Numbered from the stretch's first letter, positions 27,922 to 39,631 are shown. The stretch is DNA of 64,000 nt from Bacteroidota bacterium (GCA_016699635.1 CP064983.1:248001-312000), one strand, 5' to 3'. Notes: generated by a model from the sequence alone, not told the origin. Program-made: numbers and translations.

Positions 27922-30900
27922 CTATTTGAGAATCACCAGTTTTTGCGTTTCTGAAGCCGACTCATCTGCTGTATTGAGTTTTACTCTGTAAATATATACT
28001 CCACGACCAATTCTGTCGCCAAAATCATCACGACCATCCCATGTTAAATCATCAATTCTTGTACCGGGGGTAATTATCTTTTTAGAAATGGTTTTAACCA
28101 ATTTACCGGCAATGGTAAAAAGCTGAACCTGAACTTCTAAATCTTCACAAGGCTTGTTGTATTCAAATGAAAACTGCGTATGCGTTGTAAACGGGTTGGG
28201 ATAATTTAAAACATGCTTTAGTGCTAATGATGCATCAGAAGCCACAATAAACTCTGTATAAGCTTCACTTGAGTTGTTGAGAATATCCCATGCCTTTACT
28301 TTAAGCGTATGCCTTCCTTCTGGAAGTTTTGATAGCGGATAAGCAACTCTCCCACTAGAATAACTGTCTAAGTCCGCTTCATAATAATCATTGAGTACGT
28401 AAACGGGATCAACTTTTCCATCAATTATTGCTGTGATGTCATGCCCAACACCATTACCAACTGTATTGATACCTGTTGAGTCAGAGAGCAAACATACAAT
28501 TGTAGGTTTTTCATTAGTAGTGCCGCCAAAAGCAAAGCGCTCATCGTTAAGGTATAGTTTTATACCGGGTCCATCTGTCTCAGAAATAATATTTGCAGAC
28601 GAACCACCCACAACTATGCTATCAAAATATCCTGCACCATCTTCTACTCCATTTTCAGCATAAAAGCTAGCTTTTGCCTAACCCAAACTGATAAGAAATA
28701 TCTTTGGGTACAATAAATGTAAACGACCATTCACCATTTTTTACTGTAGCTTTTCCTTTATATAAAATATTTTTCTGAAGCTTAAAAGTTATGTTAGGAC
28801 TTGATGCATCATTGCGCAACATGGTTATGCTTGATGCTTTATCATATACGGTTGGATATAAAAACCCATTAAAATCAGACTGAAGTTGTCCACCTTTAAC
28901 TATTCTTCCTGCAATGGTTACTTTCTCTAATGAGCTTAAAGTATCGTTTAGCGCTATAATTGGTTGAGCGTTAATTTGTGTAGCCTCAATATTGAATTTA
29001 GGATAATGTAATCTTAATGCCGGATCACCGAGTAAACTAAAATTACGTGTATTCAGATTCAAATTTCCCGGATCGGTTTTACTGGCAACCATGATATCGC
29101 CTAAACGATAATTTGGATCATCAAACATAAACTTTATCAAGGCTCTGTTAAGAACTTCGTTGCTGCTTGCAAATACCAGTCGTGTAGTTGAAAACAATGC
29201 AACACCTCCACCGGTTGGGCTCAATAATATTTTTTCGCCAGATGATGTTCTTGCAGGATCGTCCCATCTGCTAAACTCACAGGTTGCTGTAATAAATACC
29301 GGCAGTTTATTAATGTTTGTCCATGAGTTAATATCATCATTGGTAAGAACTCGCTCTTCTGCCCATCCTGTTTCGCCACCATGACCTACATAATTAATAA
29401 TCAACGAACCTTTATTGACACGTTTATCAATAGCGTCATTAACATCAGGATAACGCTGACCTGCAGGGGTTGATATTTGTTTGTAGGCATCTAAATAAAT
29501 TTTATCAACGTTATATGTTTTATGATATGTATTTAAATAATTGGCAAACGATTCTGCAGGTGGTACGTGTATAGGTCCATCCTCATCATCTGCAATAAAC
29601 GTTACCACATTGCGCCAGTCACCTAATGTTCCACCACTACCATCACAACCCGGACAACCACTACTCTGTGGCAATGATGCATATTGAATGGTTTTATCTG
29701 TAACCGTTTTAGCTTCGCTGATGTTTTGCGCAATGATTCGACCTACACCAATATCAATTTTTTCATTGCTTGAACACAAACCTTCATTGTCATCCATCAA
29801 ACCATAAAAATCGTCAGCAACGAATGAGCTTAAAAATGAATATGAGTTTTCAGACTCAAAGGTTGGAATAAAATTGGTGTTATTGGCTCTGCGGTATTTG
29901 TTGTCATAAGAACCATCACCAAATAAAAGTAAATATTTTGGTTCTGTTCCATTGCCTATCCCTCTGTCATAAAACATTTTTACAAAATTGCGTATGCCTG
30001 CAATATCCTGTGCTCCTGAAGAGTATTCGTTGTATATTAAATCTGTTCTCACAACATTCACAGACATGTTGTCCAATGTTCTGTGCATATCTGCTATGCG
30101 GTTTGCCTGATCTTCAAATAATGGATGTGTTACAATGATTAAATCGGCTTGTGGCAATGAATGTAAATTTTGATTTGCCACTGTACCAATTACTCCGGGC
30201 GTTAAAAAATTATTCCCACCAAAAGCTAAAAATTGCTGTGTACTGTCCACCTGTGTAATAAACGAACCATTATTATGTAATTGTTGTCTGATATTTATTC
30301 TGTCAGTGACATTCCAAACCGTCATAGATGATGGTGCCGATGCAATATTAAACTGTGCAGTTTTACCGGGGCCGGAAGCTTCCATACTTCGGAAAAACAT
30401 CTGATCGGTAGCACCATTACCTGCAAATGTTAGTGCTCGCTTTGCTAATAATTCTATATAGTTCAAAAAGCCAATACACTCTGTATTTGCAGGAGTAAAA
30501 GCAAAATCAATATTCACTACATCACCGGCAGACGGCAAGAACGTTGAAGTTGTTGTACGTTCCATTGCATAATCATCTGTATATTGTGAACCGGTTGTGT
30601 ATGTACCCGAAAATAATGTTATATTTTGATAGCGTGCCGAAGCCGAACTTGTAACACCAGGTGAATGACCTGCAAATACTGTTTTTATAGTCACAGTTTG
30701 TTGCAGTATATTTGGAAATGTGAATGAAAAAGTCTGATTAAGGTTTATGTCGAATGACTCGCCATAAAATTCACGTCCAGATTTGACAAAATTTGTTTTA
30801 TCCAATTCATGATATTGGTAATCATCAAAACTGTTTACAACAAAGTCAGGTGTCACTGATAATGATGCCGATTGCTGAATTCTTTTAGGACTTCCGGTTC

Positions 30901-31535
30901 CTCCATTAAACGTAATAAAATAAAATGTGGAATCGGAATAATAATTTGCCTGATGGTAATATCTGTTCTGAGAGGAATTAAAAAGCCATTGCACGGGTGA
31001 CTGTCCATAAAACAAAATATAATCCTGATCATCCCATTTTCCTGCTGTACCTCCATCATTTACAAACACAGCATTTTCCTGCAAGTCATCATATCTAAAC
31101 TGAGAGTTTAATAGAGGTAAAATGCCTCCACCATTGCCAAAGAGCCTGAATGACTGAGGTGAGGAAGATGATAAATCAATTTTTAACTGGTCTTTCAGAA
31201 AACTGTATGTTATTTTATAAACTCCATCTTCTGTAACTGAAATTTTATACCAATCACCCGAAGCAAGAACTGAATTAGCAGCGTAAACCTGAGTTGAAGT
31301 GGCACCAATTTTTTGACTCTGTTGCCCGGCTGTCGTTTTAAGATTAAATGCAACTAATTTTTCTGTTTGCCCCGTAACTGAATTTTTTCTTACCGGCACA
31401 AATTCTACATACAAAGATGGTTTTCCCTTAAAGTAAGAAAGTTTTGTTTCCGGAACTATTTCCGATGCAACTTCATCAGAAATATTAATATTTATTCAAT
31501 CCTATTAAAAAAAGTAGTGCAAAAGACCTTTTCAT
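27922..31535 (-). CDS. porU: T9SS sortase PorU, frame interrupted
   Basis: About 1,200 residues. Gingipain-like (C25) peptidase that removes sorting domains of T9SS cargo at the cell surface. The catalytic His lies in INYVGHGGETGW and the Cys in FITATCEFSRWDD; the C-terminus is a FlgD-like sorting-type domain (YPNPFTTHTQFSFEY, KLVKTISKK, GRGVYIYRV). Frame changes: near the start (T-run 31491-31493), where ATG 31535 opens MKRSFALLFLIGLN before joining NINISDEVASEIV; and at TTTT 28672-28675, joining QFGLGKA to SFYAENGVEDG. Both need a one-base change. PorU is essential for T9SS function, so a real double break is unlikely in a genome keeping four cargo genes. Confidence 0.9.
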
Positions 31536-31552
31536 GTTTTGGTAATTGGGTT

Positions 31553-31560
31553 CAAAAATA
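31553..31560 (-). promoter_or_regulatory. -7 promoter box for porU
   Basis: Minus-strand TATTTTTG matches TAnnTTTG exactly, 18 bases before the porU ATG at 31535. This supports that ATG as the true start over the later one at 31414. Confidence 0.6.
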
Positions 31561-31718
31561 TGCTTCTCGAACAATACAACATGTATGAAACATGCAATAT
31601 TGAATTTTATTTTGTTTGATATTAAAATAATTAATGCCTAACTTTGTTCCGATTAAATTTTTAACCACCAATATATTCGTGCAGAATTGTAACTATTTTA
31701 GTACTATACGTATAAAAT

Positions 31719-31726
31719 TAAGTTTG
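31719..31726 (+). promoter_or_regulatory. -7 promoter box for the porP/sprF-gldJ pair
   Basis: TAAGTTTG matches TAnnTTTG exactly; a TTTAG element 18 bases upstream could be the -33 element. The ATG follows after 15 bases. Confidence 0.6.
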
Positions 31727-31741
31727 AAAAGTAAATGAACT

Positions 31742-32740
31742 ATGATTAAGCGTATTGTACTTACCATGATTATCAGCCTGGAGTTAGCTATTTGTTTTGG
31801 CCAGGACCCGCAGTTTTCGCAGTTTTATGCCAATCCGATTTATCTGAATCCTGCCTTTGCCGGTTCGGTTCGTTGTCCACGACTGGCATTGAACTATCGT
31901 AATCAGTGGCCTGGTTTAAATAAAACCTTCATCACTTTGAGCGCCTCTTATGACCAACATGTTGAAGCACTCTCCGGTGGATTAGGCTTAATCATTATGA
32001 ATGATAAAGCAGGTAATGGAACACTGAATACAACCAACTTCTCCGGCATCTATTCTTACAACTTAAACATTTCACGAAATTTCTCTATTCGTGCAGGGCT
32101 GCAAGCTACCTATGTTCAGGAAAAATTAGACTGGGATAAACTGACCTTTGGCGATATGATTGATCCCCGCTATGGTTATGTGTTCGAAACGCAGGAAGTA
32201 CGTCCTGCCGAAAAGCGTGGTTTTGCTGATTTTTCAGCAGGCGTTATAGGTTACAGTTCAAAAGTATATGGCGGTTTTGCTGTTCATCATATTACAGAAC
32301 CTGATCAGGCATTTATTGTTGAAGGCTCAAGTCCGTTACCAAGAAAATATACTGCACACGTAGGGGCATTATTACCATTAAAAGGCGCTTCAACTTACAG
32401 AGGGAAATTAGAAGGTACATTTATCTCACCAAACTTTTTGTATCAGCAACAGCAAGGATTTAACCAACTCAACTTTGGGCTTTATGTTATAAAGTCGCCA
32501 ATTGTTGGTGGTTTGTGGTACAGGGGCTATACAGGTAAAAAATTCCTGTCAAGCGACAGCTTCATTGCCCTCATCGGGTTACAAAAAGACATGTTTAAGT
32601 TCGGTTATTCCTATGATGTTACCGTTTGTAAACTAAATAATAATGTTACTGCCGGATCTCATGAAATTTCTTTAGGTTTGCAGTTTGAATGCCGTCCAAA
32701 GAAAAAACGGTTCAAGGCAATAAGTTGCCCCACATTTTAG
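31742..32740 (+). CDS. PorP/SprF family T9SS outer-membrane protein
   Basis: 332 residues. Members are small outer-membrane barrels linked to the T9SS trans-envelope complex or to attachment of gliding adhesins. Signal peptide, then the family signature DPQFSQFYANPIYLNPAFAGS and LNYRNQWPGL; mid part SGGLGLIIMNDKAGNGTL; C-terminal strand HEISLGLQFECRP. Divergent from porU and followed by gldJ after 41 bases. It is impossible to say from sequence alone whether it is the PorP of the core complex or a SprF-type partner. Confidence 0.92.
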   Translation: MIKRIVLTMIISLELAICFGQDPQFSQFYANPIYLNPAFAGSVRCPRLALNYRNQWPGLNKTFITLSASYDQHVEALSGGLGLIIMNDKAGNGTLNTTNFSGIYSYNLNISRNFSIRAGLQATYVQEKLDWDKLTFGDMIDPRYGYVFETQEVRPAEKRGFADFSAGVIGYSSKVYGGFAVHHITEPDQAFIVEGSSPLPRKYTAHVGALLPLKGASTYRGKLEGTFISPNFLYQQQQGFNQLNFGLYVIKSPIVGGLWYRGYTGKKFLSSDSFIALIGLQKDMFKFGYSYDVTVCKLNNNVTAGSHEISLGLQFECRPKKKRFKAISCPTF

Positions 32741-32781
32741 TTTAATGACATAAACCATATAAAGTTTCCAAATACGTAAAA

Positions 32782-34231
32782 ATGAATCTCCGTAAAAATG
32801 CAAAAACCCTTGCCTTCGTTGCTTTAGTAGTGATGGCAACAAATGCTTGCAAGCAAAAAGAGAAATCTTCAACCACAGGATGGAAGTACAATGACGAAAA
32901 GAATGGTGGATTTGAAGTTACTCCATATACCGAACAGGAAACAGGTCCGGGATTAATCCTTGTAGAAGGTGGAACATTTGCAATGGGCCGTACAGAGCAA
33001 GAAATTCCTTATGACTGGGATAACATTCCTCGCAGAGTTACTGTTTCATCTTTTTACATGGACGAAACAGAAATTGCCAATGTACATTATTTAGAATATC
33101 TCTATTGGTTAGACCGTGTTTATGGAACTGACTATCCTGAAGTGTATAAAAAAGCGCTTCCTGACACATTAGTTTGGAGAAGTAAATTAGGTTATAACGA
33201 ACCAATGGTTGAGTTATATTTACGTCACCCTGCCTATCAGCGCTATCCTGTTGTTGGTGTAAATTGGTTACAAGCCAATGATTTTGCAAGTTGGCGTACC
33301 GATCGTGTAAATGAGCAGATATTAGTGCGCGAAGGAATTTTACGTGTTAACCCTGCACAGGTAAACGAAGATAACTTTAATACTGATGCATATCTTGCCG
33401 GACAGTACGAAGGTTTGGTGAAAAGCAAACTTCAGGATTTAAACCCCAATCGTGATGAACGTAATGTGCGTATGGAAGATGGAATTTTATTACCACGCTA
33501 CGAACTTCCAACAGAAGCAGAATGGGAATATGCAGCCTTAGGCTTAATTGGCAATACGGTTTATGAGCGTGTTACTGACAGAAAAATATACCCTTGGAAT
33601 GGTCACGTAGTAAGAAATTCTTCAGAAAAATATAAAGGTGAAATGCTTGCCAACTGCAAGAGAGGTCGTGGTGATATGATGGGAACAGCAGGTGCATTAA
33701 ATGACAATGCAGACCGTCCGGCTCCAGTATTTTCATATTTACCAAATGATTATGGTTTATATAATATGGCAGGTAACGTTTCGGAATGGGTAAAAGATGT
33801 TTATCGCCCCTTATCACCTGAAGACATGGATGACTTTAATCCTTACAGAGGAAACGTATTTGTAACACCATTACTTGACGAAGAAGGACAATATGCAGAA
33901 AAGGATAGTCTTGGTCGCATGGTATGGCGCGAGGTAGATGAAAAAAAGAAATGAAGCTCGCAGAAATTATACTAAAGCCGATTACATAAACGATCTTGAT
34001 GGTGATGAACCTGATAACATCGAATATAAAATGGGTGGTACTACGATGATTGATGATAATGCACACGTTATTAAAGGTGGTTCCTGGAAAGACCGTGCAT
34101 ATTGGATGTCACCCGGTACAAGAAGATTTTTAGACCAACAACAATCAACTGACTGGATTGGATTCCGTTGTTCAATGGTACGTGTAGGTAGCCCTGTTGG
34201 TTTTAATCAAAAAGCGTCTAAGAAAGGATAA
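32782..34231 (+). CDS. gldJ: Gliding motility lipoprotein GldJ, frame interrupted
   Basis: About 482 residues. Lipoprotein with a formylglycine-generating-enzyme-like (SUMF1) fold, part of the gliding/T9SS ring in Bacteroidota. Lipobox ATNAC at about 20-24; family blocks LVEGGTFAMGRTEQE, RRVTVSSFYMDETEIAN, PVVGVNWLQANDFASWR, LPTEAEWEYAALG, and after the break VIKGGSWKDRAYW and STDWIGFRC. The frame changes in the A7 run at 33941-33947; eight A give DEKKRNEARRNY and continue to 34231. The neighbourhood porV-porU-porP/sprF-gldJ favours GldJ over GldK. Confidence 0.87.
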
Positions 34232-34259
34232 TATCCTTCAACATTTAAATAAAATACAT

Positions 34260-34288
34260 AAGCCCCTTTTTTTGGGGCTTTCTTTTTG
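34260..34288 (+). terminator. Rho-independent terminator after gldJ
   Basis: AAGCCCC (34260-34266), a T7 loop and GGGGCTT (34274-34280) followed by TCTTTTT. A textbook stem-loop with T tail, 28 bases after the gldJ stop. Confidence 0.9.
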
Positions 34289-34305
34289 AAAGTTATTGAA
34301 TATAA

Positions 34306-35607
34306 ATGATAGCACATTTACATAGTTTATTCCTGAACTCAACCGGAGTTTGTACAGATACAAGGAAACTGCTCAAAGGAAATATTTATTTTGCTTTAAA
34401 GGGACCTTCTTTTGATGGAAATAAATTCGCACTACAAGCAATACAACAAGGTGCCATAGCAGCAATAGTGGATGATTCCTCACTAAAGGGTGAAAACATT
34501 TATTTAGTAGAGAATGTTCTAACGACTTTGCAACAGTTAGCTACCTATCACAGGCAAGTTTTAAAAATACCGGTTATTGGATTAACAGGTAGCAATGGAA
34601 AAACTACTACAAAAGAATTAATCAGCAGGGTACTCGGCACGTCATATAACGTTTTATTTACTGAGGGAAATCTGAATAATCACATCGGTGTTCCACTTAC
34701 CTTGTTAAGATTAAAAAGCGAACATCAGATTGCAGTTATTGAAATGGGAGCCAATCATCAGGGAGAAATTCGTGAACTGTCAATGATTGCTCTGCCCAAC
34801 TTCGGGCTCATTACAAATATTGGCAAAGCACATCTCGAAGGTTTTGGAGGTATTGAAGGTGTAATTAAAGGAAAAACAGAATTGTACAGACACCTGATGG
34901 AAAATGATGGAGTAATTTTCTGCCGTAAAAACAATGAATTGCTAACAAATAATCTCAATCATTATCAAAAGGTAATTTTCTACAGTACGCAAGTGGACAA
35001 TTGTATCTGTGGTGAAATTTCTACTCCTGCATCAGTTGTTAAATTTAATTGGTTCGAAAATCAAAATAGGATTGATGAAATAATAACGCACCTTACCGGT
35101 GACTATAATCTTGAAAATCTTGTAGCGGCAGTTTGCATTGGTAGATATTTTAATATTACACCTGATAAAATTAAGACAGCAATTGAAGGTTACATCCCCG
35201 AAAATCAGCGTTCGCAAATAGAAATCTCAGGAAGTAATACAATTATTATTGATGCATACAATGCCAATCCTTCAAGTATGGAAGCTGCATTAAAAAATCT
35301 TTCTGAAAATTATGATGGCAATAAAGTTATCATTCTTGGAGAAATGCTTGAACTTGGGCAGGATGCAAATACAGAGCACCAACACATTGTTGACTTATTG
35401 AGTAGTATGGAAAAAGACTTACTTATTTTAGTAGGTGAAAATTTTCTGCATACAACACTCAATGATCATGCATTGCGCTTTAAAACCTCCGAAGATGCTT
35501 GCAACTATTTACATAATCATGCTATTAATGAAAGCACTATTTTAGTTAAAGGCAGTCGCGGTTCTAAAATGGAAAAAGTGCTTGATGGCATCCGCAATCA
35601 CAACTGA
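34306..35607 (+). CDS. murF: UDP-N-acetylmuramoyl-tripeptide--D-alanyl-D-alanine ligase
   Basis: 433 residues. Adds D-Ala-D-Ala to the peptidoglycan precursor. The N-terminal domain has the uridine-binding TRKLLKGNIYFALKG; ATP loop GLTGSNGKTTTKELI; central NNHIGVPLTLLRL and AVIEMGANHQGEI; C-terminal domain IIIDAYNANPSSMEAAL and ILGEMLELG. A complete, ordinary MurF; it starts 18 bases after the preceding terminator. Confidence 0.96.
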   Translation: MIAHLHSLFLNSTGVCTDTRKLLKGNIYFALKGPSFDGNKFALQAIQQGAIAAIVDDSSLKGENIYLVENVLTTLQQLATYHRQVLKIPVIGLTGSNGKTTTKELISRVLGTSYNVLFTEGNLNNHIGVPLTLLRLKSEHQIAVIEMGANHQGEIRELSMIALPNFGLITNIGKAHLEGFGGIEGVIKGKTELYRHLMENDGVIFCRKNNELLTNNLNHYQKVIFYSTQVDNCICGEISTPASVVKFNWFENQNRIDEIITHLTGDYNLENLVAAVCIGRYFNITPDKIKTAIEGYIPENQRSQIEISGSNTIIIDAYNANPSSMEAALKNLSENYDGNKVIILGEMLELGQDANTEHQHIVDLLSSMEKDLLILVGENFLHTTLNDHALRFKTSEDACNYLHNHAINESTILVKGSRGSKMEKVLDGIRNHN

Positions 35608-35679
35608 TTTTTTTAAAAAATCATTAGCTCAAGAATTAAAAAGTAAAAATTCGTTTCAATCTGTTTTCTTTGCATTGTG

Positions 35680-36266
35680 ATGAAAAATACAAATACCGAA
35701 ATTTTTAATGATGACATTAAATCTTGTCTTGAAATTTTAAGACAAGGAGGACTTATTGTTTATCCTACTGACACAATTTGGGGAATTGGATGTGATGCTA
35801 CAAACGATGCTGCAGTAGAAAAATTTTTAAACTTAAAAACCGGAGCGAGTCAAAAAGTTTAATCACATTAGTGAGCGATGAGGCAATGCTGAATCGTTGT
35901 GTGCAAAATGTTCCGGCTGTTGCATGGGACATCATTGAATATTCCGAAAAGCCTGTAACTATAATTTATGAAAAGATCAGTCGTATCTCTGAAAAAGCAA
36001 TTGCAGAAGACGGCACCGCAGCAATCAGATTAGTGAAAGATTCATTTTGCAAAATGCTGATTCATAAATTTGGGAAACCAATCATATCTACTTCTGCAAA
36101 CATGAGCGACAGGCCCTCCCCTGCTGTTTTTAATGACATTGAACATTCCATACTTTCAGGAGTTGACTATGTTGTAAAGTACAGACAACAAGAAAACACA
36201 AAACATACAGCATCATCCATCATCAGGATTTTGAACAATGGCGAAGTTAAAGTTATCAGAAAATAA
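35680..36266 (+). CDS. Threonylcarbamoyl-AMP synthase (Sua5/YciO/YrdC), frame interrupted
   Basis: About 195 residues. Makes threonylcarbamoyl-AMP for the t6A modification of ANN-decoding tRNAs. First part: GLIVYPTDTIWGIGCDA and KFLNLK. Adding one A in the A5 run at 35835-35839 restores the diagnostic motif KNRSESKSL, and the frame continues through LVSDEAML, AIRLVKDSF and PIISTSANMS. Because the restored motif is the family's substrate site, the break is almost certainly a base-call error. It overlaps the start of the CCA-adding enzyme gene by 29 bases. The ATG at 35680 is preferred to the GTG just before it. Confidence 0.9.
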
Positions 36267-37680
36267 TCTGCAGACAGAAATGCTGGAACATAGTTTGTTC
36301 CGGCAGATTGCTTCACTTTGCGAAAAGCATAATTTAAAAGCATTTGTCATTGGAGGATTTGTGCGTGATAGTTTTTTAAAAAGACCTTCAAAAGATATTG
36401 ATATTGTAGTTAACGGTGACGGCATTGCCGTAGCCAAAGAACTTGCTGCAGTTCTTGAAGGAGAATTTGCATTCTTTAAAAACTTCGGAACTGCAATGGT
36501 AAAATCCGAAGGATTTGAAATTGAATTTGTAGGTGCAAGAAAAGAGTCGTATAGTCAACATTCGCGAAAGCCGAAGGTTTCATCGGGCACATTAGAAGAC
36601 GATCAGCTTAGACGCGATTTTACTATCAACACACTTGCTTTTAGTCTTAACAGTGATGATTATGGAAAGCTGATTGACCCATTTAACGGCATGCAGGATC
36701 TGAACGATAAAATTATTCGCACACCTGCCGACCCTGTAACAACTTACAGTGATGATCCACTGCGCATGATGCGTGCAATACGCTTTGCAACACAACTTAA
36801 TTTCAGCATTGAAGAAAAATCGCTGACTGCAATTCAAAGTGAAAAGAGTAGAATCAGCATAGTTTCCAAAGAACGAATAACCGATGAACTGAATAAAATT
36901 ATTGCTTCGCCATTGCCATCAACAGGATTCAAATTGTTGATGGATACAGGATTGTTGGAGTTAATATTTCCGCAGTTTTACAACCTGAAAGGAGTTGATT
37001 ATTTTGAAGGCAAAGGTCATAAAGATAACTTCTATCACACCTTGGAAGTATTGGACAACATTGCAAAAGTCACTGATAATTTATGGTTACGATGGGCTGC
37101 TATTCTGCATGACATTGCAAAACCTGCAACAAAACGTTTTGAACCCGGGCATGGATGGACTTTTCATGGGCATGAAGACAAAGGTTCACGTATGGTTCCT
37201 CCTATCTTCAGAGAGTTAAAATTACCTCTCAATGAAAAGATGAAGTATGTACAAAAATTGGTTTTGCTCCATTTAAGACCCATTGTTTTGGCACAGGAAC
37301 TTGTTACCGATTCAGCAGTACGCAGACTGTTATTTGATGCCGGTGATGATATTGACGACCTGATGTTGTTGTGCCAGGCTGATGTGACAACTAAAAATGA
37401 ATATAAGAAAGCCAAATACCGTAACAACTTTGAGTTGGTCATTCAAAAACTTAAAGAAGTTGAAGAGAAAGACAGAATCAGAAACTGGCAACCACCTGTT
37501 ACCGGACAATTGATTATGGATACATTTGGTTTGCCGCCTGGACCTAATGTTGGTATTATAAAAGATTTTGTTCGCGAAGCAATTTTAGATGGCGATTGTC
37601 CTAATGAACAACAGGCAGCATTTGAGTTAATGCTTAAAAAAGGCCTCGAACTTGGGCTAACACCACAAAAAAAGAGCTGA
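36238..37680 (+). CDS. cca: CCA tRNA nucleotidyltransferase with HD domain
   Basis: 480 residues. Adds or repairs the 3' CCA of tRNAs. Class II nucleotidyltransferase head: AFVIGGFVRDSFL and KDIDIVV (the two catalytic Asp), RKESYSQHSRKPKV, LRRDFTINTLAFSL, and RMMRAIRFATQL. The C-terminal half has an HD phosphohydrolase signature (LHDIAKPATK) and HGHEDKGSRM. The usual Bacteroidota form. Overlaps the Sua5-type gene upstream. Confidence 0.94.
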   Translation: MAKLKLSENNLQTEMLEHSLFRQIASLCEKHNLKAFVIGGFVRDSFLKRPSKDIDIVVNGDGIAVAKELAAVLEGEFAFFKNFGTAMVKSEGFEIEFVGARKESYSQHSRKPKVSSGTLEDDQLRRDFTINTLAFSLNSDDYGKLIDPFNGMQDLNDKIIRTPADPVTTYSDDPLRMMRAIRFATQLNFSIEEKSLTAIQSEKSRISIVSKERITDELNKIIASPLPSTGFKLLMDTGLLELIFPQFYNLKGVDYFEGKGHKDNFYHTLEVLDNIAKVTDNLWLRWAAILHDIAKPATKRFEPGHGWTFHGHEDKGSRMVPPIFRELKLPLNEKMKYVQKLVLLHLRPIVLAQELVTDSAVRRLLFDAGDDIDDLMLLCQADVTTKNEYKKAKYRNNFELVIQKLKEVEEKDRIRNWQPPVTGQLIMDTFGLPPGPNVGIIKDFVREAILDGDCPNEQQAAFELMLKKGLELGLTPQKKS

Positions 37681-37730
37681 TTTTTTCTACTTTTATTATT
37701 GACAATCAATATTTGGGCGGTAAAAAGTCT

Positions 37731-37738
37731 TATCTTTG
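37731..37738 (+). promoter_or_regulatory. -7 promoter box for typA
   Basis: TATCTTTG, exact TAnnTTTG, followed by CACC, the form often seen at strong Bacteroidota promoters. TTTG at 37712-37715 could be the upstream element though the spacing is short. Fixes the start at ATG 37758 rather than the in-frame codon at 37713. Confidence 0.6.
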
Positions 37739-37757
37739 CACCCCAAATAAAATTTTC

Positions 37758-39567
37758 ATGCAAAATATCAGAAATGTGGCCATTATTGCCCACGTTGACC
37801 ATGGTAAAACAACCTTAGTTGATAAAATACTTCATCAGACACAGGTTTTCAGACAAAATCAGCAAACAGGAGAATTGATTCTCGACAATAATGATCTGGA
37901 ACGTGAGAGAGGAATTACCATTGTTGCAAAAAATGTATCTGTTCAGTACAAAGACGTAAAAATTAATATTATTGACACACCGGGTCACGCTGACTTTGGA
38001 GGAGAAGTAGAACGTGTTCTTACAATGGCTGACGGTGTAATTCTTTTAGTAGATGCTTTTGAAGGACCAATGCCACAGACACGCTTTGTTTTGCAGAAAG
38101 CACTTGCATTAGGACTTAAGCCAATCGTTGTCATCAACAAAGTTGATAAAGAAAACTGTCGCCCAGATGAAGTACATGAATCGGTATTTGATTTGTTTTT
38201 TCATCTTGAAGCAACAGAAGAGCAACTTGACTTTCCAACATTATATGGTAGTAGTAAACATGGTTGGATGAGCAGACTGGCGCAAAGAAACATCAGACAT
38301 AACAGCTTTACTTGATGCCATTATAGAGAAAACGCCTCCTGCAAAATCGCTTGAAGGCACACCTCAGATGCTCATCACATCGTTAGATTACAGCAACTAT
38401 GTTGGTACCGTATTGCCATTGGCAGAATTGTGAGAGGAACATTGAAAGAAAATATGCCTGTGACGTTGATGAAACGTGATGGTAGTGCAAAAAATCAAGA
38501 ATAAAAGAACTGTTTGTTTTTGAAGGATTAGGCAGAAAAAAGTTGACAGCGTAAGCAGTGGCGACATTGCAGCTATTGTAGGTGTAGATGATTTTGAAAT
38601 CGGTGATACCATTGCAGATTTTGAAAACCCTGAAGCATTGAAATCAATTGCAGTTGATGAACCCACAATGAGTATGCTTTTTACCATCAACAACAGTCCG
38701 CTGTTTGGTAAAGAAGGAAAGTTTGTTACCTCTCGCCACCTTCGTGATCGTCTTTATAAAGAAACAGAAAAGAATCTGGCCATGCGTGTTGAAGAAACCA
38801 ATTCACCGGATGCATATCTTGTTTATGGACGTGGTATTCTGCACATTTCTATTCTTGTTGAAACCATGCGCAGAGAAGGCTATGAACTTCAGTTAGGACA
38901 GCCACAGGTTTTGTACAAAGAAATAGATGGTATTCGTTGCGAGCCGGTAGAGCATTTAGTTGTTGATACACCATCAGAAGTAGCAGGTAAAGTGATTGAA
39001 CTTGCCACACAGCGTAAAGGAGAACTTACAAGCATGTTGCCTAAAGGTGATTTACAAAGACTTGAATTTAATATTCCTGCAAGAGGATTAATTGGTTTAA
39101 GAAATGCAGTACTTACTGCAACTGCAGGAGAAGCAATTATGGCACATCGTTTCAATTCTTATGAGCCTGCTAAGGGTACTATTCCCGGAAGAAATATGGG
39201 TGTGCTGCTTGCTAAAGAAGCAGGAAGTTCAACAGCCTACTCTATTGATAAATTACAAGAGCGTGGAGCATTTTTTATTGATCCGGGTGAAACAGTTTAT
39301 GGTGGACAAGTTATCGGTGAACATATCCGTCCGGGCGACTTGGTGGTGAATGTATGTGAAGGAAAAAAATTAACCAACATCAGAGCATCAGGCAGTGATG
39401 ACAATGCGCGTATTACTCCAAAAATAAAATTCTCGTTAGAGGAAGCAATGGAGTATATTGAGAAAGATGAGTATCTTGAAGTTACTCCTCAGAATATTCG
39501 CATGCGTAAAATTTATCTTGATGAAAATGAGCGTAAGCGCATGAGTAAGAAAGCAGAAATGGCATAG
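37758..39567 (+). CDS. typA: Ribosome-associated GTPase TypA/BipA, frame interrupted
   Basis: About 602 residues. Translational GTPase used in ribosome assembly and stress growth. G-domain: IIAHVDHGKTTLVDK, DNNDLERERGITI, DTPGHADFGGEVERV and VINKVDK. C-terminal domains: RGILHISILVETMRREGYE, GQPQVLYKEIDG, NIPARGLIGLRN, PEEIW-like PGRNMGVLL, and RMRKIYLDENERKRM. Between 38262 and 38541 the frame changes four times (near 38270, 38407, A6 at 38489-38494, A6 at 38536-38541), yet each segment reads as TypA (DWRKETSDITALLDAI, AIGRIVRGTLKEN, FVFEGLGRKKVDSV). This is the densest run of breaks in the window. Confidence 0.9.
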
Positions 39568-39631
39568 TGAAATAAGTTAGGATTGTATAAGTTTTTTTAT
39601 TATTATTGTAAAAATTAAACAATAACATACA

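Noticed and set aside
35680..36266. Programmed frameshift in the Sua5-type gene
   Set aside because: The break removes the invariant KNRSESK residues; no slippery heptamer with a downstream structure was seen, and similar breaks occur across the window.
37713..39567. Two separate GTPase-like genes with a 320-base gap
   Set aside because: The gap encodes typical TypA residues in alternating frames, so it is one gene.
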